DNA from: an uncultured Alphaproteobacteria bacterium
GTDB taxonomy: Bacteria > Pseudomonadota > Alphaproteobacteria > Rhizobiales > Beijerinckiaceae
Direction of reading: 5' to 3'
Assembly: GCA_937988775.1 (NCBI GenBank)
Contig: CALKHP010000022.1
Span: forward strand, 1-55,589
Length of the DNA stretch: 55,589 nt
Within the stretch, counting starts at the first letter, position 1, and the number at the start of each line of letters is the position of its first letter. The notes under the pieces are model-generated. The model searched no databases. It had not been told where the DNA came from and worked only from the letters and a program-made list of their open reading frames with translations. The translations under genes were made by a program, and so were the position numbers. Positions 15,424-24,102 of this stretch are shown here, piece after piece.

Positions 15424-16386
15424 TTAAGGCTTGCTCGGCTGCGCGCTGTCGTCCTTCGGCGCCGCCGGTTGCTCGCTGCTGTTTGAGTTCTGTTCCGTGG
15501 CGCCGCCCTGATCGCCACCGGTACGGTGCCAGCGCCCTTGCGCATGACCGCGCATATGCCAGCCAGACGGCCCAAACACGGCGGCGGCGAGGCCGAGATC
15601 GCGCCGCATCATCACACGCTGCACGCGCTCCTTCTGCGCATCGTCGAGCGAGGCGTAGAACTTGTTGAGCGGCTCGACCGCCTTCTCGGCCGCATCTGCC
15701 ATCTTGCGCAGTATCGTTGCCCGGCGTTGCAGCCTTTCGGGCGGCGTCGGCTTCGCGGTCGCGTCCAGATTATCGCAGCGCGCCTTCTTGACGTCGGCGA
15801 TCGCCGGCATCACCGCATCCGCCAACTGGTCGAATGCTGCTTCCTGGTCCTTGTTCAGGCGCAGGTCGGCCTTGATATAGAGACGGATTGCCGGTTCGTA
15901 GCGCTCGTTGTCGCGCGAGCAATAGGCGCGCAGCCTCTCCATCCGGCTCATATGCTGGCGGCCCTGCCAATGCCGGTGGCCAAACCGTTCGCGCCGCTCG
16001 GCGCGCTCGCCCCGGTCGGCCGAATCTCCCCTGTCGAAACGCTCGCCCCGGTCCTCGCGCCCAAAGCGGCGCTCATACCTGTCGGATCGATCGTAGCGGT
16101 CGCCGTCACGGTCATAACGATCATGACGCATGTCATCGCGCATGCGGTGGCGCATATCCCGATGCATATCCTGGCGCATGTCGCTGCGGTCACGCGACCA
16201 ATCCGCGTTGCTGTCATGCGTGTCGCCATATTCCGGCCCGTCATCATTGTAGCGCTGGGCCTGAACCGCGCCGGCGCCGACAACGGCAAGACCGAGCGCC
16301 CCGGCTGTCAGCCATCCAAGATGGAGCCTGCGCCGGTGGCGATCCTCGGCCGCGTCCTTCGGTTTCGTGTTTGCATCACGCAACAT
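15424..16386 (-). CDS. Periplasmic LTxxQ/Spy-like protein with Arg/Asp-rich linker
   Basis: A 320-residue exported protein. A basic N-terminus followed by the hydrophobic stretch LTAGALGLAVVGAGAVQAQ looks like a signal or anchor. Next comes a region of about 100 residues made almost entirely of Arg, Asp, His, Tyr and Met (for example RDMRHRMRDDMRHDRYDRDG). Then comes a helical domain with LNKDQEAAFDQLADAV and LDDAQKERVQRVMMRR, resembling LTxxQ-motif proteins such as Spy and CpxP. The role may be envelope stress or metal binding; this is inferred. The start is the ATG with GGAAAGGGA upstream. Confidence 0.75.
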   Translation of the reverse strand: MLRDANTKPKDAAEDRHRRRLHLGWLTAGALGLAVVGAGAVQAQRYNDDGPEYGDTHDSNADWSRDRSDMRQDMHRDMRHRMRDDMRHDRYDRDGDRYDRSDRYERRFGREDRGERFDRGDSADRGERAERRERFGHRHWQGRQHMSRMERLRAYCSRDNERYEPAIRLYIKADLRLNKDQEAAFDQLADAVMPAIADVKKARCDNLDATAKPTPPERLQRRATILRKMADAAEKAVEPLNKFYASLDDAQKERVQRVMMRRDLGLAAAVFGPSGWHMRGHAQGRWHRTGGDQGGATEQNSNSSEQPAAPKDDSAQPSKP

Positions 16387-16439
16387 GGTCGTCCCTTTCC
16401 AGTCTCGCCCCGCCGCCAAGAGTCCGGGCATGCCAGCCG

Positions 16440-16472
16440 GAATTCAACTTAATGTTTCGTCATGTTGAATTC
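16440..16472. promoter_or_regulatory. Perfect 9-bp inverted repeat in divergent promoter region
   Basis: GAATTCAAC and GTTGAATTC are separated by 15 bp. They lie between the leftward LTxxQ-like gene (start 16386) and the rightward small membrane-protein gene (start 16553). It may be an operator or a hairpin in a leader. Confidence 0.45.
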
Positions 16473-16552
16473 AGGTCGTCACAATATTGATGAACGATTG
16501 ATTAACCAAGTTTTGTCAGAACTGAGGCACTACCGTTTACCGGAGCGTCGGG

Positions 16553-16852
16553 ATGCTGAGTCGGTTCGTGGGTTTCATGGGAGAGCATCGCGCTGTGCGG
16601 GATTTCGCCTTTACCGGCGCGATGATCATCTTTGGCGGCGTGCTCGCCAGCCATCTTCTCGCGGCCGGCATCGCGGAAGCGCCCGGCCAGGTCGCCGCGC
16701 TGACCAACAGCTTGCAGGGTACATCGAAGCTTGGCCCCCACGAGGACATCCGCTCGGTACTCGACGACGATATCATGACGGGCTCGATCTCGCGTGGCCG
16801 CATCGTGCATCTCGACCCATGCACCGGCGCGGAAAAACCCCTGCGCCGCTGA
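16553..16852 (+). CDS. Small predicted membrane protein (99 aa)
   Basis: A short ORF with GGAGCG upstream. The protein has one clear hydrophobic segment (FAFTGAMIIFGGVLASHLLAA, about residues 18-38), then a polar C-terminal part ending GRIVHLDPCTGAEKPLRR. I do not recognise a family. Divergent from the LTxxQ-like gene. Confidence 0.5.
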   Translation: MLSRFVGFMGEHRAVRDFAFTGAMIIFGGVLASHLLAAGIAEAPGQVAALTNSLQGTSKLGPHEDIRSVLDDDIMTGSISRGRIVHLDPCTGAEKPLRR

Positions 16853-17070
16853 TGGCGGGTGGTGGCGCAGCGCACGCTGCACTGCAATAATATGCGAGAA
16901 TTCCATTGATTTTTCTGGAAAAGCCCGCCATGTAAGGCGCATGCGGCAGCTTCCGGATTTGCTGACGCTTGTTCGATCGTACGGCGGGCCAAGCCGGTCC
17001 GCATTCAAAAGAGTGCTCCACACGGGAGCCTCGTGACGGACCGAAACGCAAACCCGCTTTACGGAGATCT
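16853..17070. other. Leader region before the RNA helicase gene
   Basis: These 218 bp lie between a small ORF and the helicase start. They contain GGAGAT as the helicase ribosome site and a weak GCTCC/GGAGC hairpin near 17010-17027. Long leaders are known for cold-induced helicase genes; nothing decisive is visible here. Confidence 0.3.
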
Positions 17071-18450
17071 ATGAAATTCAACGAACTTGGCCTCAGCGAA
17101 CGCGTTCTGCAGGCCGTGGAAAGCGCGGGCTATACCGCGCCGACCCCCATCCAGGAACAGGCCATCCCGCATGTGCTCGCCAAGCGCGACGTACTCGGCA
17201 TCGCCCAGACCGGCACCGGCAAGACCGCCGCCTTCACGCTCCCGATGATCTCGATGCTGGAACAAGGCCGGGCGCGTGCCCGCATGCCGCGCACCTTGAT
17301 CCTCGAGCCGACGCGTGAACTGGCGGCCCAGGTCGAGGAAAACTTCGTCAGGTATTCGCAGGGGCAGAAGCTGTCGATGGCGCTGCTGATCGGCGGCGTC
17401 TCCTTCAACGACCAGGATGCCAAGATCACGCGCGGCGTCGATGTGCTGATCGCCACGCCGGGCCGCATGCTCGACCATTTCGAGCGCGGCAAGCTGCTGC
17501 TGACCGGCATCGAGGTGCTGGTCATCGACGAAGCCGACCGCATGCTCGACATGGGTTTCATCCCCGACATCGAGCGCATCGCCAAACTGTGCCCCTTCAC
17601 CCGGCAGACGCTGTTCTTCACCGCGACCATGCCGCCCGAGATCAAGCACATCACCGAGCAGTTCCTGTCGAGCCCGGTGGTCATCGAGGTCGCACGGCCT
17701 GCAACCGCCGCCGCGACCATCACGCAGCGCCTCGTCGCCACCGGCGGCCAGGACCACGAGAAGCGCGATACGTTACGCAAGCAGATCCACGCCGCGGCCG
17801 ATCTGAAGAACGCCATCGTGTTCTGCAACCGCAAGCGCGACGTCGCAACCCTGACCAAATCCCTGGAAAAGCACGGATTTGGCGTCGCCTGCCTGCATGG
17901 CGACATGGACCAGCGCGCCCGCATGAACGCGCTCGACAATTTCCGCACCGGCAAGGTGCCGCTGCTCGTCGCCAGCGACGTGGCCGCGCGCGGGCTCGAT
18001 ATTCCCGACGTCAGCCATATCTTCAATTACGACGTGCCGATCCACGCCGACGACTACGTGCACCGCATCGGCCGCACCGGCCGCGCCGGCCGCCAGGGCA
18101 CCTCGCTGACGCTGGTCTCCCGTGCCGACCGCAAGCATATCGACGCCATCGAAAAGCTGATCGGCAACAAGATCGAGTGGTTCGGTATCACGCTCGACGA
18201 ACTCCCCGCCTCCGAGGCGGTGGAAACGCCGCGCCATCACCACCAGGAGCGCAAGCGGCCCGGCCGGCCGCCCCCCCGCACCGAAGAGCGGCATCGCCCG
18301 AGCGATTCGCCGCGCAGCGCCGAGCCGAGCACCCCGCGTCCCGCATCGCCGCGCCGTCAGCGCGACGAGGAGGATGACCGCCCGGTCAAAGGTCTCGGCG
18401 ATCATGTGCCGAGTTTCTTGTTGCGCCCGGTGCGTATTACGAAGTCTTGA
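17071..18450 (+). CDS. rhlE: DEAD-box ATP-dependent RNA helicase, RhlE type
   Basis: A 459-residue RNA helicase for ribosome assembly and RNA turnover. In order: the Q motif (TPIQEQAIP), Walker A AQTGTGKT at 45-52, PTRELAAQ, TPGR, DEAD at 153-156, FFTAT (usually SAT) and HRIGRTGRAG. The C-terminal tail of about 75 residues is rich in Arg, Pro and His and probably binds RNA. The start was set at the conserved MKFNELGLSE, preceded by GGAGAT. Confidence 0.94.
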   Translation: MKFNELGLSERVLQAVESAGYTAPTPIQEQAIPHVLAKRDVLGIAQTGTGKTAAFTLPMISMLEQGRARARMPRTLILEPTRELAAQVEENFVRYSQGQKLSMALLIGGVSFNDQDAKITRGVDVLIATPGRMLDHFERGKLLLTGIEVLVIDEADRMLDMGFIPDIERIAKLCPFTRQTLFFTATMPPEIKHITEQFLSSPVVIEVARPATAAATITQRLVATGGQDHEKRDTLRKQIHAAADLKNAIVFCNRKRDVATLTKSLEKHGFGVACLHGDMDQRARMNALDNFRTGKVPLLVASDVAARGLDIPDVSHIFNYDVPIHADDYVHRIGRTGRAGRQGTSLTLVSRADRKHIDAIEKLIGNKIEWFGITLDELPASEAVETPRHHHQERKRPGRPPPRTEERHRPSDSPRSAEPSTPRPASPRRQRDEEDDRPVKGLGDHVPSFLLRPVRITKS

Positions 18451-18454
18451 GGCT

Positions 18455-18527
18455 TTTGGAGCGCGAGTTCCTCTCCGCTCCAAATTACTTAATAAAAGAA
18501 GCGCGATGTCGAGCCTTGGCTCGACAT
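18455..18527 (+). terminator. Tandem hairpins after the helicase gene
   Basis: Two perfect stems follow the stop codon closely: TTTGGAGCG/CGCTCCAAA (18455-18463, 18476-18484) and ATGTCGAGCC-tt-GGCTCGACAT (18506-18527). Only weak T-runs follow them. They may terminate helicase transcription or protect the 3' end. Confidence 0.5.
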
Positions 18528-18584
18528 TAATTGTCTCTCAACCTAGTCTGGTTACTTTGCGTAAGCAGCGGAGCGTGGGGACAG

Positions 18585-19673
18585 ATGTCTGAGGGCTCAA
18601 ACCAGTACGACAGAACCATCGCGCTTGGCGACAAGGCGTATGCCCATATCCGTAGCCATCGTTGCGCCGCCCATCCCCGCTCCTATGAACTCTGGTACGC
18701 GTATGTCTCGGACAAGGTCCCGGGCCTGGTGCGCGCCATCAATGAAATCCTCTCCGGCGCCGGCCGTATCACGCAAAACCAGATCGACGCGCTTTACGAT
18801 CGCTTCCTCCACTCGACTCGCGCCCTCGTCGTCTCGCAACGCGCGACGACGAGGCTGATGAGCGAGATGCAGCAGATCGACGGTGCGCTGAACACGGCGC
18901 GCGATGGCCTTTCCGGCTACGCGCATTCGCTTGAGAGAGCGCATGGCGATCTCCTCGATGCCACCCTCAATCGCGAAGGGATGCAGCGCCTCGTCGACGA
19001 TCTCAAGCGCCAGACCAGCGATGTCGAGCGCGTCAACACCCATCTCGCCGGGCGGCTCTCGGAAGCGCTTGGCGAACTCGCGTCGCTGCAGGAGATGCTC
19101 GAGGGCGTCCGTGCTGAATCGCAGCGCGACCCCGTCACGACGCTGATCAACCGGCAGACCTTCGATCACGAACTGGTCGAGGCACTCGGCACATGTGTGC
19201 GCACCCGCGCACCGATGTCGCTGCTCATGGTCGATATCGATTTCTTCAAGGTCATCAACGACAATTTCGGCCATCTGACCGGCGACCAGGTGCTGCGACT
19301 CGTGGCCCAGACCATCCGCCAGAACCTCAAGGGCCAGGATGTCGTCGCCCGGTTCGGCGGCGAGGAATTCGTGGTGATCCTGCCCGACACGCGCTGCGAG
19401 GATGCCGCCGTCGTGGCGGAACACCTGCGCGGCGCCGTGATGTCGCGCGAACTGGTCAAGCGCTCCAACGGCCAGAATCTCGGCCGGGTAACGGTCTCGA
19501 TCGGCGTTGCCGGTTACGAGCCGGGCGACAGTTCCGGCAGTCTGATCGACCGTGCCGACAACCGCCTCTACGCCGCCAAGCGCATAGGCCGCAACAAGGT
19601 CGTCAGCGAGGATATCCTGCCCCTGCCGCCAACCGATCCGGCCGATAGCGGCAGCCATCCCTGCGTGGCCTGA
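18585..19673 (+). CDS. GGDEF-domain diguanylate cyclase
   Basis: A 362-residue protein expected to make cyclic di-GMP. About 180 N-terminal residues are helical and lack a recognisable sensor or membrane segment. The catalytic domain starts at RDPVTTLINRQTFD and carries the signature GGEEF at 258-262. The allosteric inhibition site five residues upstream reads KGQD instead of RxxD, so product inhibition may be weak. The ATG at 18585 follows GGGGACAG and begins the conserved N-terminal region. Confidence 0.92.
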   Translation: MSEGSNQYDRTIALGDKAYAHIRSHRCAAHPRSYELWYAYVSDKVPGLVRAINEILSGAGRITQNQIDALYDRFLHSTRALVVSQRATTRLMSEMQQIDGALNTARDGLSGYAHSLERAHGDLLDATLNREGMQRLVDDLKRQTSDVERVNTHLAGRLSEALGELASLQEMLEGVRAESQRDPVTTLINRQTFDHELVEALGTCVRTRAPMSLLMVDIDFFKVINDNFGHLTGDQVLRLVAQTIRQNLKGQDVVARFGGEEFVVILPDTRCEDAAVVAEHLRGAVMSRELVKRSNGQNLGRVTVSIGVAGYEPGDSSGSLIDRADNRLYAAKRIGRNKVVSEDILPLPPTDPADSGSHPCVA

Positions 19674-19745
19674 CGCCACTCACCCGCCATTCCCGCGAAG
19701 ACGGCCCCGGACACGGGAAGCCGCAGGAGAGCCAACCGCGCCTTG

Positions 19746-19843
19746 CTTATCGGGATCGGCGGATCAAATCCGCCGATGGCGTGACATGTTTATTCCACGT
19801 TCTCCGCCGTCATGGGCCGGCTTGGCCGACCCATCCCGATAAG
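19746..19843 (+). repeat. Cloverleaf repeat, copy 2
   Basis: The outer stem is 11 bp (CTTATCGGGAT with ATCCCGATAAG). Hairpin 1 is CGGCGGA-tcaaa-TCCGCCG, compensatorily changed from the GGGCCGG/CCGGCCC of copy 1. The middle stem is shortened (ATGGCG against CGCCGTCAT). Hairpin 2 is GGGCCGG-cttgg-CCGACCC with one mismatch. It lies between convergent 3' ends (diguanylate cyclase and sufA). Confidence 0.85.
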
Positions 19844-19906
19844 AAAAGCACGGCCGGTTCCTTTTGCAGGGAAGCCAAAGCGTGCGTGTCCGGCCGCAAG
19901 CGGCGG

Positions 19907-20284
19907 CTATTGCAGCGCGTCCGGATTGGCCGGCGTGATGGCGACGCTTTCGCCGCAGCCGCAGGCCGAGGTCTCGTTCGGGTTGCGGAACACGAAGGTC
20001 GAGGCGAATTTGTCGGTCTGGACGTCCATTTCGGCGCCGAGCAGGAACAGCACCGCCTTCGGATCGATCAGGATCGTCACGCCCTTGTCCTCGACGACCT
20101 CGTCATAGGTGTTGACGGCGTCGGCATATTCCATCGTGTACGACATGCCGGCGCAGCCGCCATTCTTCACGCCGACACGCAATCCGGCAATCGGCTTGGT
20201 CGCCCTGGACATCACGCCGCGAATTCGCTCGGCGGCCGCATCCGTCAGGGACATCACCTTCAGCTTGCGCAAGGGAGCGCCCAT
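19907..20284 (-). CDS. sufA: SufA, A-type iron-sulfur carrier
   Basis: A 125-residue HesB/IscA-family protein that carries and hands on Fe-S clusters. The three conserved cysteines are Cys44 (NGGCAGMSY), Cys108 and Cys110 (ACGCGES). It is the last gene of the suf operon, after sufT. GGAGAG precedes the ATG. Confidence 0.95.
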   Translation of the reverse strand: MGAPLRKLKVMSLTDAAAERIRGVMSRATKPIAGLRVGVKNGGCAGMSYTMEYADAVNTYDEVVEDKGVTILIDPKAVLFLLGAEMDVQTDKFASTFVFRNPNETSACGCGESVAITPANPDALQ

Positions 20285-20379
20285 CGTTCTCTCCTCGTCC
20301 CAGCCGGTTCAAGGCCGGCGGTGCGATCATCCTGCCCCTAATGTAACAACGATCCGTTGCGCCTTGAAGGGGCAGGCTT

Positions 20380-20763
20380 TTACCACATGTCGAGAGCGAC
20401 GCGCGCCTCGTCCGACATGCGGCTTTGATCCCACGGCGGATCAAACACCATCGAGACGGCGACGCCCTGCACGCCGGGAACGGTCGCGACCGCATTCTCG
20501 ACCCAGCCCGGCATCTCGCCGGCGACCGGGCAGCCCGGCGCCGTCAGCGTCATGTCGATGGCGACCATGCGATCATCGCTAATCTCGATGCGGTAGATCA
20601 GGCCAAGCTCGTAGATATCGGCCGGGATCTCCGGGTCGTAAACGGTCTTCAGCGCCGCCACGATATCGTCGGTCAGGCGGTCGATCTCTTCCGGTGGCAG
20701 GCTTGAGGGCGCCGCCGCCGTCTGCAGGAGATTATGCTTGATGTCGTCCTTGGTCTCGGTCAT
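20380..20763 (-). CDS. sufT: SufT, DUF59/MIP18-family Fe-S assembly factor
   Basis: A 127-residue MIP18-like protein that helps mature Fe-S proteins. It has the conserved DPEIPADIYELGLIY and TLTAPGCPVAGEMP, the latter with the key Cys. It lies directly after sufS. An in-frame TTG nine bases upstream is possible, but the ATG at 20763 is preferred. Confidence 0.93.
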   Translation of the reverse strand: MTETKDDIKHNLLQTAAAPSSLPPEEIDRLTDDIVAALKTVYDPEIPADIYELGLIYRIEISDDRMVAIDMTLTAPGCPVAGEMPGWVENAVATVPGVQGVAVSMVFDPPWDQSRMSDEARVALDMW

Positions 20764-20774
20764 CCGAAACAACC

Positions 20775-22010
20775 TTACGAAAACAATGTCTGCGCGCGCG
20801 TCAGCGCCTCGGCAAGCTTATCGACCTCTTCCATGGTGTTGTACATCCCGAATGAGGCGCGGCACGTCGCTGTGACGCCAAAACGGGCAAGAAGCGGCAT
20901 GGTGCAATGCGTTCCGGCACGCACCGCCACGCCCTGGCGGTCGATCACCGTGGCGATGTCATGGGGGTGCGCATTCGGGAAGGCGAAGGAGACGATCGCC
21001 CCCTTGTCGCGCGCATGCCCGAGGATGCGGATGGAATTGACGCCGGCGAGCCGCTGATGCGCATAGGCAACCAGCGCATCCTCATGCGCACGGATTGCCT
21101 CGCGGCCAACCGTGTTGACGTAGTCGATCGCAGCGCCGAGGCCGATCGCCTGTACCAGCGGCGGCGTGCCGGCCTCGAAACGGTGCGGCGGCTCGTTATA
21201 GGTCACGCGGTCCTCGCTGACCTCCATGATCATCTCGCCACCGCCAAGGAACGGCGGCAGCGCGGCAAGCGCGTCCTTGCGGCCGTAGAGCACGCCGATG
21301 CCCGAAGGCCCGTAAACCTTGTGGCCGGTGAACACGTAGAAATCGCAGCCGATATCCTGCACGTCGGTCGGCAGGTGCACGGCGCCCTGGCTGCCATCGA
21401 CCAGCACCGGGATGCCGCGCGCATGGGCGATGCGCACCACCTCCTTGACCGGCACGATGGTGCCGAGCGCGTTCGACATCTGCGTGATGGCGACGATCTT
21501 GGTGCGCGGCGATAAGAGCTTCTCGAATTCGTCGATCAGGAAATTGCCGTCATCGTCGACCGGCGCCCATTTGATCACCGCGCCCTTGCGCTCACGCAGG
21601 TAATGCCACGGCACCACGTTGGAATGGTGCTCCATGATCGACAGCACGATCTCGTCGCCCTCGCCGATATTAGCGAGGCCGAACGACGAGGCGACGAGGT
21701 TCAGCGATTCGGTAGCGTTCTTGGTGAAGACGATCTCGTCGCTCGAAGCGGCATTGAGGAAGGCGCGCACGGTTTCGCGCGCGCCCTCGTAAGCCTCTGT
21801 CGCCGCGTTGGCGAGATAATGCAGGCCGCGATGCACATTGGCGTACTCGGTCTCGTAAGCCTCGCGCATGCGCTCGAGCACCACGCGCGGCTTTTGCGCC
21901 GAGGCGGCATTGTCGAGATAGACCAGCGGCCGGCCATAGACCTCCATGGCGAGCGCCGGAAAATCCGCCCTGATGCGCGCGACATCATAGGGCTTCACGG
22001 CCAAGTTCAT
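20775..22010 (-). CDS. sufS: SufS, class II cysteine desulfurase
   Basis: PLP enzyme of 411 residues that takes sulfur from cysteine for Fe-S assembly. VYLDNAASAQKP is the N-terminal signature. The PLP lysine is in FTGHKVYGPSGIG and the persulfide Cys in RAGTHCTMPL. Its ATG overlaps the sufD stop (ATGA), showing translational coupling. The open frame extends 200 bp upstream inside sufD, but MNLAVKPYDVARIRADFP fits the family start. Confidence 0.96.
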   Translation of the reverse strand: MNLAVKPYDVARIRADFPALAMEVYGRPLVYLDNAASAQKPRVVLERMREAYETEYANVHRGLHYLANAATEAYEGARETVRAFLNAASSDEIVFTKNATESLNLVASSFGLANIGEGDEIVLSIMEHHSNVVPWHYLRERKGAVIKWAPVDDDGNFLIDEFEKLLSPRTKIVAITQMSNALGTIVPVKEVVRIAHARGIPVLVDGSQGAVHLPTDVQDIGCDFYVFTGHKVYGPSGIGVLYGRKDALAALPPFLGGGEMIMEVSEDRVTYNEPPHRFEAGTPPLVQAIGLGAAIDYVNTVGREAIRAHEDALVAYAHQRLAGVNSIRILGHARDKGAIVSFAFPNAHPHDIATVIDRQGVAVRAGTHCTMPLLARFGVTATCRASFGMYNTMEEVDKLAEALTRAQTLFS

Positions 22011-23326
22011 GAGGCGCGCTCCCACAGCCAGTGCCGGACGTGCTCCATCACCGCTTCGCGCGCGTTCTCGTTGGCGATGAACTCGGCCGCCTCGCCAACG
22101 AAGGATTCGATCAGCAGCGCCTCGGCCTGCGCGCGGGCAATGCCGCGCGACATGGCATAGAACAGCAGGTCCTGATCGAGTTCGCCGACGGTCGCGCCAT
22201 GCGCGCATTGCACGTCGTCGGCGAAGATCTCCAGCTCTGGCTTGTTGTTCATGGCGGCATTATCGGCCAGCATGAGCGCGGCCGAATGCATGCGGCCATC
22301 GGTCTTCTGGGCAATCGCGTCGACGACGATCTTGCCCTGGAACACGCCCGTCGCCTCATCGTCGACGATGGTCTTGAACAATTCGCGGCTGGTGCCATGC
22401 GGCGCGGCGTGGATGGCGTGCAGCGTCACGTCGCCATGCTGCTGACGCCTGAGCAGCGTCGCGCCCTGCAGAACAAGGTTGATATATGCGCCGGGGCCGC
22501 CGGTGAAGATCTGATGGCGGGCCACCTGCGGTCCGCAGATCAGGTTGAAGCTCTCGAAGCGCGTCCGGTCGCCAAGCTTCGCCGCAAGCGTCGAGAGTGA
22601 CAGCGCCGCGTCGCCGCCGCAGTCGAGACGGACGTGATCGACTTCCGCATCGGCGGCGAGCACGAATTCGACCACGGCGTTGCTCTGATAGGCAATGCCG
22701 GCGCTGCCGCGATGGCTCTCGAACAGCGTCAGCGCCGCGCCCTTGCCGAGCACGACCAGCACACGCGGGAAGGTCGCAAAAGCCTGCGCCCCGATCGCCG
22801 CGAAAGCCAGATGCAGCGGCGTCTCGACCTTGCGGCCCGCGGCGACCTCGATCACCAGCCCATCGCGGAGGAAGGCGAGGTTCAGCCCGCTCGCCACATC
22901 CGACCGTTCCTCGAAGGCGGCGCCGAGATGCTCGAGCACGGCATCCTTCTGCGCCGCCACCTCGGCCAGGGTCCGGATGGTGACGCCATCGATCGCGCGG
23001 CCGGTGCCCTGCGGCGTACCGTTGACGATGTCGATGGTCACGCAACCGTCGATGTCGAGGGCCGGCGGCAGCCGCCTCGCGGCAGCGTGTTCGGCTTCGC
23101 CGGGCACGCCGGCAGGCTCCGCCGCCTGCTTCATCAGCGCGCGCAGATCGGTGTACTTCCAGGCTTCGACGCGCCGGCTCGGCAAGCCGTTGCGCTCGAA
23201 GGCGAGAATGGCGGCCTCGCGCCGTTCGGCGATGCGCGCGCCGCTATCGAGTGCCGGCGCGGCGCGCAGGCGCTCGGCCAGCGCGCGCTCGGTCTCGGTG
23301 CGGATAGGAGTGACTTGCGCTGTCAT
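22007..23326 (-). CDS. sufD: SufD, Fe-S scaffold subunit
   Basis: A 439-residue beta-helix subunit of the SufBC2D scaffold. SRRVEAWKYTDLRAL near the N-terminus and CAHGATVGELDQDLLFYAMSR near the C-terminus are SufD signatures; the latter holds the conserved His. It follows sufC closely and overlaps sufS by 4 bp. The start MTAQVTPIRTETERAL was chosen inside a slightly longer frame. Confidence 0.95.
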   Translation of the reverse strand: MTAQVTPIRTETERALAERLRAAPALDSGARIAERREAAILAFERNGLPSRRVEAWKYTDLRALMKQAAEPAGVPGEAEHAAARRLPPALDIDGCVTIDIVNGTPQGTGRAIDGVTIRTLAEVAAQKDAVLEHLGAAFEERSDVASGLNLAFLRDGLVIEVAAGRKVETPLHLAFAAIGAQAFATFPRVLVVLGKGAALTLFESHRGSAGIAYQSNAVVEFVLAADAEVDHVRLDCGGDAALSLSTLAAKLGDRTRFESFNLICGPQVARHQIFTGGPGAYINLVLQGATLLRRQQHGDVTLHAIHAAPHGTSRELFKTIVDDEATGVFQGKIVVDAIAQKTDGRMHSAALMLADNAAMNNKPELEIFADDVQCAHGATVGELDQDLLFYAMSRGIARAQAEALLIESFVGEAAEFIANENAREAVMEHVRHWLWERAS

Positions 23327-23333
23327 GGCCGCC

Positions 23334-24086
23334 TCACGCCGCTTCGACGTAGTCACGGTAGCCGTTCGCCTCGAGTTCGAGCGCGAGTTCCTTGCCACCT
23401 GTCTTGACGATGCGGCCGCCGGACATCACGTGCACGGTGTCGGGCACGATATGCTCCAGCAGGCGCTGGTAATGGGTAATGACCAGGAAGGAGCGGTCCT
23501 TGGCCCGAAGCGCGTTGACGCCATCGGCGACGATGCGCAGCGCGTCGATATCGAGGCCGGAATCGGTCTCGTCGAGGATGCACATCGAGGGTTCGAGCAG
23601 CGCCATCTGCAGGATTTCCATGCGCTTCTTCTCGCCGCCCGAGAAGCCGACATTCATCGCGCGCTTCAGCATGTCGCGATTGATGCTCAGTCCGTCGGCA
23701 GCCGCATTGACGCGCTTGATGAATTGCGGCGTGGTCAGTTCGGCCTCGTCGCGCTTCTTGCGCTGCGCGTTCACCGCCGCCTTGAGGAAGGTCATCGTCG
23801 CGACGCCTGGAATCTCCAGCGGATACTGGAAGGCGAGGAACAGGCCGGCGGCGGCGCGCTCGTCGGCCTCCATCTCGAGGACGTTGACGCCGTTCAGCAG
23901 CACCTCGCCGTCGAGCACCTCATAATCGGCCTTGCCGGCCACGACATAGCTCAGCGTGGATTTGCCGGAGCCGTTCGGCCCCATGATCGCGGCGACTTCG
24001 CCATCGTGGACGGTCAGGTTCAGCCCGTGCAGGATGGTCTTGTCCTCATCGGCGATCTTGACGTGCAGGTTCTTGATCTCGAGCAT
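23334..24086 (-). CDS. sufC: SufC, ATPase of the Fe-S scaffold
   Basis: A 250-residue soluble ABC ATPase that powers SufBC2D. Walker A GPNGSGKS is at 36-43, the signature FSGGEKKRMEILQ follows mid-protein and Walker B is CILDETDSGLDID. It lies seven bases upstream of sufD, and a 71-codon ORF of unknown function separates it from sufB. Confidence 0.97.
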   Translation of the reverse strand: MLEIKNLHVKIADEDKTILHGLNLTVHDGEVAAIMGPNGSGKSTLSYVVAGKADYEVLDGEVLLNGVNVLEMEADERAAAGLFLAFQYPLEIPGVATMTFLKAAVNAQRKKRDEAELTTPQFIKRVNAAADGLSINRDMLKRAMNVGFSGGEKKRMEILQMALLEPSMCILDETDSGLDIDALRIVADGVNALRAKDRSFLVITHYQRLLEHIVPDTVHVMSGGRIVKTGGKELALELEANGYRDYVEAA

Positions 24087-24102
24087 TGTTGTTCTCTCAG
24101 TC

